A DNA stretch of 45,531 bases from DATCVR01 sp036566745 (GCA_036566745.1 DATCVR010000170.1:1-45531), one strand, 5' to 3'. Positions 15,542 through 24,142 are shown, counted from the stretch's first letter. Translations and numbers: made by a program. The notes: generated from the sequence alone by a model not told the origin.

Positions 15542-16153
15542 CGCCGTGGACCGGTCGCCGGTCGAGGATCCGTGCCGGACGCCGGAAACCCGCGACGGAG
15601 GCCACGCGACGGCTACCACCCTGCCCTGGACGGCGCCGACCGGCACGCTCCCTCCCCCTGGCGAGCCGAGATGGTGGCGCGAGTCGGTCGAGTCCGCGCG
15701 GGCGTCGCCCATCAGCCACACCCGGCCGGCGGGGACGACGACGTCGAAGGGCGGTCCGGAGGGGTCGTAGGCGGCATAGGGCTCGTCGAGCACGACGCCG
15801 TCGATGCTCAGCCGGCCTGCGGCGTCGCAGCAGGTCACCCGCTCACCCGGCAGTCCGATCACCCTCTTGACCACCATGCGGGGCGACGGGACGGCCGCGG
15901 CCGCCCACGTCGACCCGACGTCGACCACGACGACGTCGCCACGCCGGACCTCGGTGCGGTCGAGCCGGCTGACGACGATCCGGTCGCCCGGCTCGAGAGC
16001 CGGGCGCATCGACCCGCTCGGCACGGCGTAGATGCGGCCGAGCCAGCTGTAGGACGCCGCGACGACCGCCACGATCAGGGCCAGGCACAGCAAAGCGGCG
16101 ACGCGAAGGCCGCGTCGCCGCTTCGTGGTGGTGCCGGTGGTGATGCTGGTCAG
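15536..16153 (-). CDS. lepB: type I signal peptidase (second, short copy)
   Basis: About 205 residues: a transmembrane helix (about 18-37), catalytic Ser48 in VPSGSM, Lys96 in VVKRVIGLPGE and a LMGDARADSTDSR box, all features of an active enzyme. The start is uncertain. No ATG, GTG or TTG lies in frame before the membrane helix, and the best candidate is a CTG at 16153 that overlaps the rplS stop, implying coupled translation. The copy differs clearly from its neighbour (Asp-Ala-Arg in place of Asp-His-Arg), so this is old paralogy, as in the signal-peptidase clusters of Streptomyces. Confidence 0.85.
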   Translation of the reverse strand: MTSITTGTTTKRRRGLRVAALLCLALIVAVVAASYSWLGRIYAVPSGSMRPALEPGDRIVVSRLDRTEVRRGDVVVVDVGSTWAAAAVPSPRMVVKRVIGLPGERVTCCDAAGRLSIDGVVLDEPYAAYDPSGPPFDVVVPAGRVWLMGDARADSTDSRHHLGSPGGGSVPVGAVQGRVVAVAWPPSRVSGVRHGSSTGDRSTAR

Positions 16154-16500
16154 ACGTTGTCGCGCTTCTCGCGGATCTTGGCCGCCTTGCCGCGGAGGTT
16201 GCGCAGGTAGTAGAGCTTGGCCCGGCGCACGTCGCCGCGGGTGAGGACCTCGATCTTCTCGATGACCGGGGTGTGCAGCGGGAAGGTCCGCTCGACGCCT
16301 ACGCCGAAGCTGACCTTGCGGACCGTAAAGCTCTCGCGAATGCCCGAGCCCTGGCGGCGGATCGCGACGCCCTGGAAGACCTGGACTCGGGAGCGGCTGC
16401 CCTCGATGACCTTGACGTGGACCTTGAGGGTGTCGCCGGCGCGAAAGGCCGGGATGTCGTCGCGGAGCTGGGCGGCGTCGACGGCGTCGAGCGTGTGCAT
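16150..16500 (-). CDS. rplS: 50S ribosomal protein L19
   Basis: A 116-residue large-subunit protein at the subunit interface. The sequence DIPAFRAGDTLKVHVKVIEG, RVQVFQGVAIRRQG and the C-terminal RRAKLYYLRNLRGKAAKI are unmistakable. I chose the ATG at 16500 because it gives the normal length and the MHTLDAVDAAQL start of relatives; a GTG at 16530 would add ten residues. GAGGAAG lies upstream. The order trmD-rplS-lepB is standard. Confidence 0.96.
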   Translation of the reverse strand: MHTLDAVDAAQLRDDIPAFRAGDTLKVHVKVIEGSRSRVQVFQGVAIRRQGSGIRESFTVRKVSFGVGVERTFPLHTPVIEKIEVLTRGDVRRAKLYYLRNLRGKAAKIREKRDNV

Positions 16501-16636
16501 CTGTACGGTTCGCTTCCTCGCGGGCGCCACGGGTCACCTGCGGAATCAGGAGTCTGGTCGGTGTCCCGGCGATCGCGTCGGCGCTCCCCCCGTGGCAGGG
16601 GCAGCCGCGAACCGGGCGCATGCTGAGTGCAGCCGC

Positions 16637-17413
16637 TCATTCTGCCACAGGCGGCTCGCCGGACTGAAACCCGAGCTCGCGCAGCACGGCGCGGTCGTGG
16701 TCGTCCAGCGCTTCGGGGGGCAGCTTGGCGATGAGGTCGGGCCGGCGGTCGGCAGTGCGCCGCAACGCCTCGTCCCGCCTCCACCGGGCGACCTTCGCGT
16801 GGTGGCCCGAGAGAAGCACCTCGGGGACGTCGAGCCCGCGCCAGGTGGGCGGCTTGGTGAAGACGGGGTATTCGAGAAGGCCGTCGGCGCCGTGGGACTC
16901 CTCGACCAGCGACTCCGGGTTGCCGACGACCCCCGGCAGCAACCGTGCCACCGCCTCGACGATCACCAGGACCGCGGCCTCCCCGCCGTTGAGCACGTAG
17001 TCGCCGATCGACACCTCGGTGACCGGCATCCGCTGCGCGGCCTCGGCCACGACCCGGGCGTCGATGCCCTCATAGCGTCCGCAGGCGAAGACCAGCCACG
17101 GCTCGGCGGCCAGCTCGTGCGCGAGGCTCTGGTCGAACGGCCGGCCGGATGGCGTCGGCACCACCAGGCGTGGCGGCGTCGAGGCGCCCTCGGCGAGGTC
17201 GTCGAGGGCCGCGCCCCACACGTCGGGGCGCATCACCATGCCGGCACCCCCGCCGTACGGGGTGTCGTCGACGGTGCGGTGCCGGTCGGTGGTCCAGCCC
17301 CGCAGGTCGTGGACGCGCACGTCGAGCACACCGGACTCGCGGGCCTTGCCGACCAGGGACAGCTCGAGCGGCGCGAGGTAGTCAGGGAAGATCGTGACGA
17401 CGTCGAGCCTCAC
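16637..17413 (-). CDS. trmD: tRNA (guanine-N1)-methyltransferase
   Basis: Methylates G37 of tRNAs that read CNN codons, preventing frameshifts. A 258-residue SPOUT enzyme starting (V)RLDVVTIFPDYL, with the PYGGGAGMVMRPDVW segment and the knot region FACGRYEGIDARV, SIGDYVLNGGEAA. The GTG start overlaps the rimM stop by four bases (GTGA, 17410-17413). The long open frame upstream is the opposite reading of rimM and is not part of the protein. Confidence 0.96.
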   Translation of the reverse strand: MRLDVVTIFPDYLAPLELSLVGKARESGVLDVRVHDLRGWTTDRHRTVDDTPYGGGAGMVMRPDVWGAALDDLAEGASTPPRLVVPTPSGRPFDQSLAHELAAEPWLVFACGRYEGIDARVVAEAAQRMPVTEVSIGDYVLNGGEAAVLVIVEAVARLLPGVVGNPESLVEESHGADGLLEYPVFTKPPTWRGLDVPEVLLSGHHAKVARWRRDEALRRTADRRPDLIAKLPPEALDDHDRAVLRELGFQSGEPPVAE

Positions 17414-17979
17414 GAGTCCGCTCCCCCGTTGGCACGGGTCACGTCGGCCCCGTGCGCCACGTCGGCCTCGTCGAGGTCGAAGAGCCCTGGTGGCGGGTCG
17501 ACGACCAACCGGCCGGCGTCGAGGTCGACCTCCGGCACGAGCTCGGCGACGAACGGGACCAGCACCTCGGCGGCCCCAGGCCGGCGTACGGCCAGGAGAT
17601 CCTGCCCCGGCGCGTGGACGACGTCGGACACCTCGCCGACCTCGGCGCCGTCGGGCGTGACGACGCTCAGGCCCAGCAGCTGGTGGTCGAAGAACTCCTC
17701 CGGGTCGCCCGTGGACTCGTCGGCGCCGATCTCGGCCAGCAGGCTGACGCCGCGCAGCAGTTCGGCCGCGGTGCGGTCGGCCACACCGGCGAAGTGGACC
17801 AGCAGCCGGCCGCTGTGCCACCGGGCCCGGCGCACGGTCAGCGGTCCGGCCGCCGCGGGATCGGTGGCGAGGACCGCGCCGTCGGTGAAGCGTTCGTCCG
17901 GGGTGTCGGTGCGGACGTCGACCGTCACCTCACCACGGATGCCGTGAGCGCGACCGATCCGGCCGATCGTGACGATCAC
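17410..17979 (-). CDS. rimM: 16S rRNA processing protein RimM
   Basis: An assembly factor for the 30S head that binds S19. The 189-residue product opens (V)IVTIGRIGRAHGIRGEVTV, the RimM N-terminal beta-barrel signature, and has a PRC-barrel-like C-terminal half (DHQLLGLSVVTPDGAEVGEV). I chose the GTG at 17979, which follows AGGAGG; the open frame continues to 18021 without resemblance. The C-terminal 15 residues are a polar extension. Confidence 0.95.
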   Translation of the reverse strand: MIVTIGRIGRAHGIRGEVTVDVRTDTPDERFTDGAVLATDPAAAGPLTVRRARWHSGRLLVHFAGVADRTAAELLRGVSLLAEIGADESTGDPEEFFDHQLLGLSVVTPDGAEVGEVSDVVHAPGQDLLAVRRPGAAEVLVPFVAELVPEVDLDAGRLVVDPPPGLFDLDEADVAHGADVTRANGGADS

Positions 17980-18078
17980 CTCGACCTCGCCTCCTGAGGT
18001 TCGAGACGCAACCAGGCCCACGCCGAGGGGATCACCCCTGGGCGCGGGCCTGATGCGTCGTCTGGGCCAGCGACGGTG

Positions 18079-18315
18079 TCAGCGACCGTCGACGTCGACG
18101 AAGTCGATGCGGACGCCGTCGTCGGCCAGTGCGCCGATGACGGTCCGGAACGCCGTGGCCGTGCGGCCGCCGCGTCCGATGACCTTGCCGAGGTCGTCCG
18201 GGTGGACCCGTACCTCGAGGAGCGGGCCGCGGCGCTGCTGGCGCGATCGGACACTGACGTCGTCGGGGTGGTCGACCACGCCGACGACGAGGTGCTCGAG
18301 AGCCTGGGCCAGCAC
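18079..18315 (-). CDS. KH-domain RNA-binding protein (KhpA-like)
   Basis: A 78-residue single type-II KH domain with the RNA-contact loop GKVIGRGG at residues 43-50. Members of this family bind many RNAs with KhpB and affect cell elongation and ribosome maturation. The GTG start lies four bases after the rpsP stop, with a GAGGG ribosome site inside the end of rpsP. The position between rpsP and rimM is conserved in Gram-positive bacteria. Confidence 0.93.
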   Translation of the reverse strand: MLAQALEHLVVGVVDHPDDVSVRSRQQRRGPLLEVRVHPDDLGKVIGRGGRTATAFRTVIGALADDGVRIDFVDVDGR

Positions 18316-18319
18316 GGGG

Positions 18320-18877
18320 TCAGCCCTCGTCCGAGCTCGCCTCGGTGGCCGGCGTCTCGGCCTTGACCTCGGCGGCGTCGGCCTTGGCCTCGGCAGCGAC
18401 CTCGGCCGAAGCCTCGGTCGTGGCGGCGTCGCCCTTGGCCTCGTCAGCCTTGGCCTCGTCGGCCTTGGCCGGCTTGGCGGCGGCCTTCTTGGCGGACTTC
18501 TTCTTCGGCGTGGTGGCGTCGCTCTTGGGCTCGCCGTGCACTTCGGCCAGCGCGGCGTCGAAGGCGGCGCGCTTGTCGGCCTTGGGCTCGGCCACCCGAA
18601 GGGTGCCCTCGGCGCCCGGGAGGCCCTTGAACTTCTGCCAGTCGCCGGTGACCTTGAGGATCGCCAGGACGGGCTCGGTGGGCTGAGCGCCGACGCCGAG
18701 CCAGTACTGAACCCGCTCGGTGTCGACCTGGATCAGGCTCGGCTCGAGCTTGGGGTTGTACAGACCGATCTCCTCGATCGCACGACCGTCACGCTTGGTG
18801 CGCGAGTCGGCGATGATGATGCGGTAGTGCGGGGTGCGGATCTTGCCCATCCGCTTCAGCTTGATCTTGACAGCCAC
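18320..18877 (-). CDS. rpsP: 30S ribosomal protein S16
   Basis: First gene of the rpsP-KH-rimM-trmD-rplS run. Opens (V)AVKIKLKRMGKIRTPHYRII, continues IEEIGLYNPK and ERVQYWLGVGAQPTEPV, all S16 landmarks. The core is about 110 residues; a further 75 form an Ala/Lys/Glu-rich low-complexity tail (PKKKSAKKAAAKPAKADEAK and after). Long tails on S16 occur in actinomycetes, but this one is large. The start is GTG with AAGGAG upstream. Confidence 0.96.
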   Translation of the reverse strand: MAVKIKLKRMGKIRTPHYRIIIADSRTKRDGRAIEEIGLYNPKLEPSLIQVDTERVQYWLGVGAQPTEPVLAILKVTGDWQKFKGLPGAEGTLRVAEPKADKRAAFDAALAEVHGEPKSDATTPKKKSAKKAAAKPAKADEAKADEAKGDAATTEASAEVAAEAKADAAEVKAETPATEASSDEG

Positions 18878-19008
18878 GGGAGTGGAGTCTCCTTGAGTGT
18901 TCGCGCGTGGGTGAGAGACCGAAACGTCGGTGGGGTTACCTGCTGCGGCCACTCGGTGGACACGGCATCCGCGGGTGAGAGGGGCCACACGATTGCCGGT
19001 TCAGCGCA

Positions 19009-20259
19009 TCAGTGTACAGGCTCCACGGCGATGCCTTCACCCTCGCCCACCAGGCGATTCGGCGGCTCGGTGGCGTCGGCGCGAGTCCGGCTCGGGCGCA
19101 GCACCAGGATCAGCGCGCACACCGCGATCCCGACCACCTCCGCCGCGATCAGCACCCGGTAGTCCAGCACGGCGATCAACGCCGCGCCCGTGGCCGTTCC
19201 GACGGTCTGCGGACCGTTGAGCGCCATGGTCGTCGCCGCCGACACCCGTCCCTGAAGCTGAGCCGGCGTGTGCTTCTGCCGGTACGTGACGAAGCCGACC
19301 ACCATCCACGGCACCGCCACCCCGGTCGCGACCGCCCCGGCCACGGCCAGCGGGACGACGCCCGTGGTCATCACGAGCGCCCCGAGCGCCAGCCCGCCGA
19401 AGGCCAGCGCGATCGTCCGCTGCTCGCCCACCGCCCGGATCACCGCCGGGGCCGTGATCCCGCCCAGGATGGCGCCGCCGCCCTGGATGCTCGCCAGCAC
19501 GCCGAAGAACTCGGTGCCCAGCTCGAACCCCTCCTCGATCGCCGCGAAGAGGGCCGTGTTCATGAAGCCGGTGAGCAGGAAGACGACCGCCATGAGCACG
19601 GTCAGCTGGGCCAGCACCGGGCTGCGGCGCAGGTGAGCGGCCCCGGCAGAGAACTCCCGCCAGAACCCCTCGCGCTCGCCCTTGGCGGTGGGCGGCGTCT
19701 CGGCCACCCGCACCGCGAGCATCGCCGCCGACGCGACCACGAGCAGCACCGACGTCGCCACCGCCACCGCCCATCCCCCCACCGCGGCGTACAGCCCGGC
19801 CCCGACCAGCGGCGTGAGGATCCGCAGCCCCTGGTCGATGGTGGTGAGCATGCCGTTGGCCCCGGCCAGGAGGTCGTCGGGGAGGAGGTCGCGCACGAGC
19901 CCCGACTGCGCAGCGCTCGTGGCGTACCCGAGCAGGCCGTAGCCGAAGGTCACGACGTAGATCAGCCACAGATCCGACGCGGTGCGGACGCTCAGCAGGC
20001 TCAGCACGCCCACTGCCGCGGCCAGATTGGCGATCACCACCAGGCGGCGCCGCGACATCCGATCGGCGACATAGCCGGCGAACGGCGCGAGGAACACCGG
20101 CAGCCCGAGCGCGAGGAAGACCAGCCCCGCCGCGGAGTTGCTGCCGGTGAGGTCCTTCGCCCACATCGCGAGCGTCAGGTACAGCAGGCTGTCGCCGAAG
20201 TTGCTGAACGTCCAGGCCACCACCATCCGGCGGAACGCGGGCACCGACAGCGGCCTCAC
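19009..20259 (-). CDS. MFS transporter (MFS_1/MFS_3, enterobactin-exporter-like)
   Basis: A 416-residue protein with about 12 membrane segments and the loop AGYVADRMSRRRLVV (motif A) between helices 2 and 3. It resembles 12-helix drug or siderophore exporters, but the substrate cannot be read from sequence. The GTG start overlaps the stop of the upstream regulator gene by three bases (GTGA, 20256-20259), so regulator and transporter form one unit. It ends close to the rpsP promoter. Confidence 0.87.
   Translation of the reverse strand: MRPLSVPAFRRMVVAWTFSNFGDSLLYLTLAMWAKDLTGSNSAAGLVFLALGLPVFLAPFAGYVADRMSRRRLVVIANLAAAVGVLSLLSVRTASDLWLIYVVTFGYGLLGYATSAAQSGLVRDLLPDDLLAGANGMLTTIDQGLRILTPLVGAGLYAAVGGWAVAVATSVLLVVASAAMLAVRVAETPPTAKGEREGFWREFSAGAAHLRRSPVLAQLTVLMAVVFLLTGFMNTALFAAIEEGFELGTEFFGVLASIQGGGAILGGITAPAVIRAVGEQRTIALAFGGLALGALVMTTGVVPLAVAGAVATGVAVPWMVVGFVTYRQKHTPAQLQGRVSAATTMALNGPQTVGTATGAALIAVLDYRVLIAAEVVGIAVCALILVLRPSRTRADATEPPNRLVGEGEGIAVEPVH
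19011..19040 (-). promoter_or_regulatory. rpsP operon promoter
   Basis: On the minus strand TACACT (19011-19016) is preceded after 18 bases by GTGAAG (19035-19040). The context CCTGTACACTGA is nearly the same as at rpsB. The site overlaps the end of the MFS gene, giving a leader of about 125 bases. Confidence 0.45.
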
Positions 20260-20858
20260 CGTCCGGCCTCCGCGCCGACGTCCACGCTGGTGGCGCCCAG
20301 GAAGTGCACCGGCCGCGCACCTTCGGGCCGGCTCGCCGGGTCCGAGCGGCGCTCGCCGAAGCGCTCGGTGATGCGGGTGTGGAGGTCCACCAACTCGCGC
20401 CCGATCTCGGCGAGTTCCTCCGAGGTGGCCCAGAACGACGTGGTGGAGATGGTCGACGCCTCGATCCACGCCGCGGGCTCGGTGCCCGCCCGGCTCAGCC
20501 AGGTCCGCAGCCGCTCGGCCTCGCGCTCGACGATCAGCTGGGCGAACGCCGACACCTCGCGGACCGAGCTCGGGTCGTCGTAATCGGGGGCGATCGTGCG
20601 TGCCCTTCTGACCAGCCGCCAGGGCTTCTCCCGCCCGCGCGGCTCGGCCGCCTCGACCCAGCCGTACTTGGCCAGCATCCGCAGATGGAACGAGCAGCTC
20701 GCCACGCTCTGGCCGGTGATCTCGGCGCACCGGGTGGCGGTGATCTCGCCCTCGGTGCCGAGCACGTCGATGAGCTCCAGCCGCAGCGGGTGAGCCAGCG
20801 CACGGATGCGTTGCGGGTCGCTGATGCGGGCGTCGTCACCGCCGCTGGGGCCGGCCAT
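20256..20858 (-). CDS. ArsR-like winged-helix transcriptional regulator
   Basis: A 200-residue protein with an N-terminal winged helix (about 17-80: RIRALAHPLRLELIDVLG, then ASCSFHLRMLAKYGWVE as recognition helix) and a helical C-terminal part of unknown ligand specificity. No cysteine metal motif is visible, so this is the HTH_20 subgroup rather than a metal sensor. It is translationally joined to the MFS exporter that it probably controls. A repeated operator-like motif lies just upstream of its start. Confidence 0.88.
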   Translation of the reverse strand: MAGPSGGDDARISDPQRIRALAHPLRLELIDVLGTEGEITATRCAEITGQSVASCSFHLRMLAKYGWVEAAEPRGREKPWRLVRRARTIAPDYDDPSSVREVSAFAQLIVEREAERLRTWLSRAGTEPAAWIEASTISTTSFWATSEELAEIGRELVDLHTRITERFGERRSDPASRPEGARPVHFLGATSVDVGAEAGR

Positions 20859-20876
20859 GATGACGACGGTAGCTTC

Positions 20877-20906
20877 CTAAAGACTTCTTTAGCAAGACTC
20901 CTTTAG
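20877..20906. promoter_or_regulatory. operator-like repeat upstream of the ArsR-like gene
   Basis: A palindrome CTAAAGACTTCTTTAG (20877-20892) is followed by a second copy of the half pattern, CAAGACTCCTTTAG (20893-20906). On the minus strand this is a 14-base motif CTAAAGRAGTCTT repeated head to tail. It lies 19-48 bases before the ATG and overlaps a weak promoter (TTGCTA, 18 bases, TACCGT) that would give a nearly leaderless message. It is the likely autoregulatory site. Confidence 0.6.
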
Positions 20907-20940
20907 GATCTGGGTTCCCGGTCGACGCGGCCGACGGAGG

Positions 20941-22047
20941 TCAGCGGACCACCCGGCCCCGCAGGATGATCCGCACCGGGTCGAGCAGGGTCTCCGGCTC
21001 CGCGCGCGGATCGGCCGCGTACACCGCCAGGTCGGCCTCGGCGCCCTCGTCCAGCGTTCCGGTGCCGCCCAGGAGGTAGGCCCGGCCTTTCCAGGAGGCC
21101 GCCGCCACCGCGTCCGCGGCCGGCACACCAGCTGTGACCAGCTCGATGACCTCGCGGGCGAGCAGCCCGTGTGGCAGCACTCCCCCGGCGTCGGTGCCGG
21201 CGAACACGGGCACGCCGGCCTCGTGGGCGGTGCGCACGGTGTCGTAACGGCGTTCGTGCAGCATGCGCATGTGGTCGGCATAGGCCGGGAACCGGGCCAT
21301 CCCCTGGTCGGCGTACAGCGGGAAGTTGGCGATGTTGACGAGCGTGGGCACCATCGAGACGCTGCGATCGGCCATCAGGGCGAGCAGGTCGTCGGAGAGG
21401 CCGGTGCCGTGCTCGATACCGTCGATCCCGGCGCCGATGAGGTCGGGCAGCGCGTCCTCGCCGAAGACGTGGGCCGTGACCCGGGCGCCGAGCTCGTGCG
21501 CGCGGGCGATGGCGGCGTCGAGAGCCTTCCGCGGCCAGCAGGGCCCGAGGTCACCCTTGTCGCGGTCGATCCAGTCGCCCACGAGCTTGACCCAGCCGTC
21601 GCCCCGGCGCGCCTCTTGCTCGACGTACGCGACGAGTTCCTCGGGTTCGATCTCCCAGCCGTAGTTGCGGATGTAGCGACGCGTCCGGGCGATGTGCCGG
21701 CCGGCCCGGATGATGCGCGGCAGGTCCTCGCGGCCGTCGACCCAGCGGGTGTCGGCGGCCGAGCCCGCATCGCGGAGCAGGAGGACGCCGGAGTCGCGAT
21801 CGGCGAGCGCCTGCTGTTCGGCCTCGGCCGGCTCGACAGCGCCCTGCGCGTTGAGTCCGACGTGGCAGTGGAGGTCGACGAGCCCGGGGATGACCCAGCC
21901 GGTCGCGACGGTGTCGGCGCCCGGCACCGGGTCGTGCGTGACCCTCCCACCACGCACCCAGAGGTCGCGGTGGACGCCGTCGGGCAGGACGACGCCGCGC
22001 ACGTGCAGCGCCGGCGGCGGTCCGCTGATCGTCCTCCTGATCGTCAT
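20941..22047 (-). CDS. amidohydrolase family metal-dependent hydrolase
   Basis: A 368-residue TIM-barrel amidohydrolase. Metal-site candidates are His60 and His62 (LVDLHCHVGL), Lys154 (VKLVGD, possibly carboxylated), His193, His213 (IEHGTGL) and Asp286 (GTDAGG), which is the complete two-metal pattern of imidazolonepropionase/prolidase-like members. Flanking N- and C-terminal strands form the usual composite domain. I chose the ATG at 22047 with AAGGTGG six bases upstream, over a GTG at 22056. Substrate unknown; an amidohydrolase is often seen in this ffh-rpsP interval in actinomycetes. Confidence 0.88.
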   Translation of the reverse strand: MTIRRTISGPPPALHVRGVVLPDGVHRDLWVRGGRVTHDPVPGADTVATGWVIPGLVDLHCHVGLNAQGAVEPAEAEQQALADRDSGVLLLRDAGSAADTRWVDGREDLPRIIRAGRHIARTRRYIRNYGWEIEPEELVAYVEQEARRGDGWVKLVGDWIDRDKGDLGPCWPRKALDAAIARAHELGARVTAHVFGEDALPDLIGAGIDGIEHGTGLSDDLLALMADRSVSMVPTLVNIANFPLYADQGMARFPAYADHMRMLHERRYDTVRTAHEAGVPVFAGTDAGGVLPHGLLAREVIELVTAGVPAADAVAAASWKGRAYLLGGTGTLDEGAEADLAVYAADPRAEPETLLDPVRIILRGRVVR

Positions 22048-22075
22048 GCCGACCACCTTGGCACGGCCGCGGATC

Positions 22076-22720
22076 TCACGACCTCAGGTGGGCGAGCACG
22101 GCGCGCACCCGACGGTGCCCGCTGTCGCCGGGCGAGAGCCCGAGTTTCGCGAAGATGTTGCCGATGTGCTTGCTAACGGCGGTCTCGGAGATCACCAGCA
22201 GCCCGGCGATCTCGCCGTTGGAATGGCCTTCGGCCATCACCGCGAGCACCTCACGCTCACGCGGGGTCAGGGTCCGGATCGGGTCGTCCTGCCGGCGTCG
22301 CACCATGAGCTGCGAGATGACTTCCGGGTCCATGGCGGTGCCGCCCGCCGCGACCCGGTGCAGCGCCTCGACGAACTTCTCCACCTTGCCCACTCGCTCC
22401 TTCAGCAGGTAGCCGACGCCCTCGGCCCCGCCGGCGAGCAGCTCCGCGGCGTAACGGTCCTCGACGTACGCCGACAGCACGAGGATCGGGAAGCCCGGGA
22501 CCCGGCCACGCAGTTCGACGGCCGCGCGCAGCCCTTCGTCGGTGAACGTCGGAGGTAGCCGGACGTCGACGACCGCGGCGTCGGCCGCGTGCTCGGCGAC
22601 GGCGGCGACGAGATCGGTCGCGTTGTCGACGGCCGCGGCGACCTCGACGTCCTCGTTCCGCAGCAGCAGCGCGAGCCCTTCGCGCAGCAAGGTGTCGTCC
22701 TCGGCGATCACGACCCGCAT
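22076..22720 (-). CDS. NarL/LuxR-type response regulator
   Basis: A 214-residue two-domain regulator: a receiver with acidic pocket Glu7-Asp8-Asp9, phosphorylation site Asp52 (VVDVRLPP) and Lys (YLLKERV), then a LuxR helix-turn-helix (about 149-195, LTPREREVLAVMAEGHSNGEI). The ATG overlaps the end of the sensor kinase gene by 13 bases. With the kinase it makes a classical pair, which likely controls the divergent ABC exporter and its own operon. Confidence 0.93.
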   Translation of the reverse strand: MRVVIAEDDTLLREGLALLLRNEDVEVAAAVDNATDLVAAVAEHAADAAVVDVRLPPTFTDEGLRAAVELRGRVPGFPILVLSAYVEDRYAAELLAGGAEGVGYLLKERVGKVEKFVEALHRVAAGGTAMDPEVISQLMVRRRQDDPIRTLTPREREVLAVMAEGHSNGEIAGLLVISETAVSKHIGNIFAKLGLSPGDSGHRRVRAVLAHLRS

Positions 22721-23991
22721 GGCAGCTCCACGTGGACGAGCGTCGGCCCACCGGCCGGGCTGGCGACCTCGGCTCGCCCGCCGAGCGCCTCGGCCCGGCG
22801 CCGGACACCCAGCAGGCCCGTGCCGCCCGATTCGTCGGCACCGCCGTGGCCGTCGTCACTGACCTCGATGACCAGCACGTCCTCTCCTTCCCTGGCGAGC
22901 ATCGACACCGACACCCCGACCCCGCGCGCCCCGCTGTGCTTGGACACGTTCGTCAGGGCCTCGGCCACGGCGAAGTAGGCGGCCGCCTCGACCGCGGCCG
23001 GTGCCCGGTTCGGTGCGTCGACCGTCAGTGTGCCCGGCACCGCGCAGCCCGCGACCAGCGCTCCCAGCGCGCCGTCGAGCCCACGCTCGGCGAGAATCGG
23101 CGGGTAGATGCCGCGCACCACCGCGCGGAGCTCGGCCACCGCGTCCTCGGCCGCGTCCTGGGCCCGCAGGACCAGCGGCAGCGCGCTCGCCGGGTCGCGG
23201 CGCAGCGCTCGTTCGACGATGCCGAGGTGCATGGCGACCGCGACCAGCCGGTTCTGCGTGCCGTCGTGCAGGTCGCGTTCGATGCGGCGCAGCTCGGCGC
23301 CGTGGGCCTCGAGTGCGGCCGCACGACTGCTCGTCACCTCCGAGATCTGCGCGGTCAGCCGGGCCTGCGCCGTCGGCGAGAGCAGCATGCGCGACCAGTT
23401 CGCCTGCCAGCCGGCCAGCCGTGGGATCAGCACGATCGCGATCAGAAGGTAGATCGCGCCGATGAGCGGCATCGGAGCGGCCGCCGCCCACGACGTCACC
23501 GGATAGATGGTGTTCACCGGTTGCGAGCCGGGCAACGCCCACCAGTAGGCCGGCACGAGGATCGCGTTGAGCCCGGTCAGCACGACACCGATCGCCAGCA
23601 CGCCGGCCACGGCGCCGGTGGCCGCACGCACCACGACCCAGGTGAGGTCGTGCCGGGTGGCCGGGTCGGTGATCGCCGCCCGGATCTGGGCCGCCCGGTC
23701 GCCCGTCATCGGTTCGTACCTCTCGCCCACCGGCGTTCCGGTGAGCGCACCCACGCGACGTCGCTCGGCGCCGGCCCACCACCGGAGCAGGCGCACCGCA
23801 GAGGGGATCAACAGCGTCCCCACCCACAGCACGCTTAGCGCACTCACCAGGACGGCGCCGACCGTCAGCAGCATCGAGACCACCGAGGTCAGCCCGCAGA
23901 CGACCACGTACGGCAGCGTCCGCCGCGCCGCCGCGTACGCCTCGGCGATCCAGTCGGCGAACGCCCGCCAGGCGCCGGCGCGGCTCGTCAT
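22708..23991 (-). CDS. sensor histidine kinase (HisKA_3, NarL-partner type)
   Basis: A 427-residue membrane kinase. Four hydrophobic segments (about 27-72, 115-150, 172-192) resemble the putative-sensor domain found in actinobacterial kinases; no large extracellular ligand domain is present. The dimerisation box RIERDLHDGTQNRLVAVAMH holds phospho-acceptor His242, and the ATPase has ALTNVSKHSGA (N box) and VSDDGHGG (G1). I chose the ATG at 23991; another ATG at 24003 is in frame. Small sensing loops suggest an intramembrane or envelope-stress signal. Confidence 0.9.
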   Translation of the reverse strand: MTSRAGAWRAFADWIAEAYAAARRTLPYVVVCGLTSVVSMLLTVGAVLVSALSVLWVGTLLIPSAVRLLRWWAGAERRRVGALTGTPVGERYEPMTGDRAAQIRAAITDPATRHDLTWVVVRAATGAVAGVLAIGVVLTGLNAILVPAYWWALPGSQPVNTIYPVTSWAAAAPMPLIGAIYLLIAIVLIPRLAGWQANWSRMLLSPTAQARLTAQISEVTSSRAAALEAHGAELRRIERDLHDGTQNRLVAVAMHLGIVERALRRDPASALPLVLRAQDAAEDAVAELRAVVRGIYPPILAERGLDGALGALVAGCAVPGTLTVDAPNRAPAAVEAAAYFAVAEALTNVSKHSGARGVGVSVSMLAREGEDVLVIEVSDDGHGGADESGGTGLLGVRRRAEALGGRAEVASPAGGPTLVHVELPCGS

Positions 23992-24029
23992 GGCGCCAAG
24001 CATGCCCGACGTCGACGACTCGTTGGAGG

Positions 24030-24045
24030 GTGGAGCCAGCTCTAC
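24030..24045. promoter_or_regulatory. imperfect dyad in the divergent kinase/ABC promoter region
   Basis: GTGGAGCCAGCTCTAC is a 7-2-7 inverted repeat with one mismatch per arm. It lies in the 151-base interval between the two divergent start codons, 39 bases from the kinase and 98 from the ABC gene. It is a candidate binding site for the response regulator, but no second site was seen. Confidence 0.35.
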
Positions 24046-24142
24046 CCCGAAGACGGCAGCTACGTGGATCGTGCGGCCGCCGAGGCGACCGTAGCGTCGG
24101 GTGGGCGACGAGGAGATCTCCCCGCGAACGAAAGGTGGCCCC

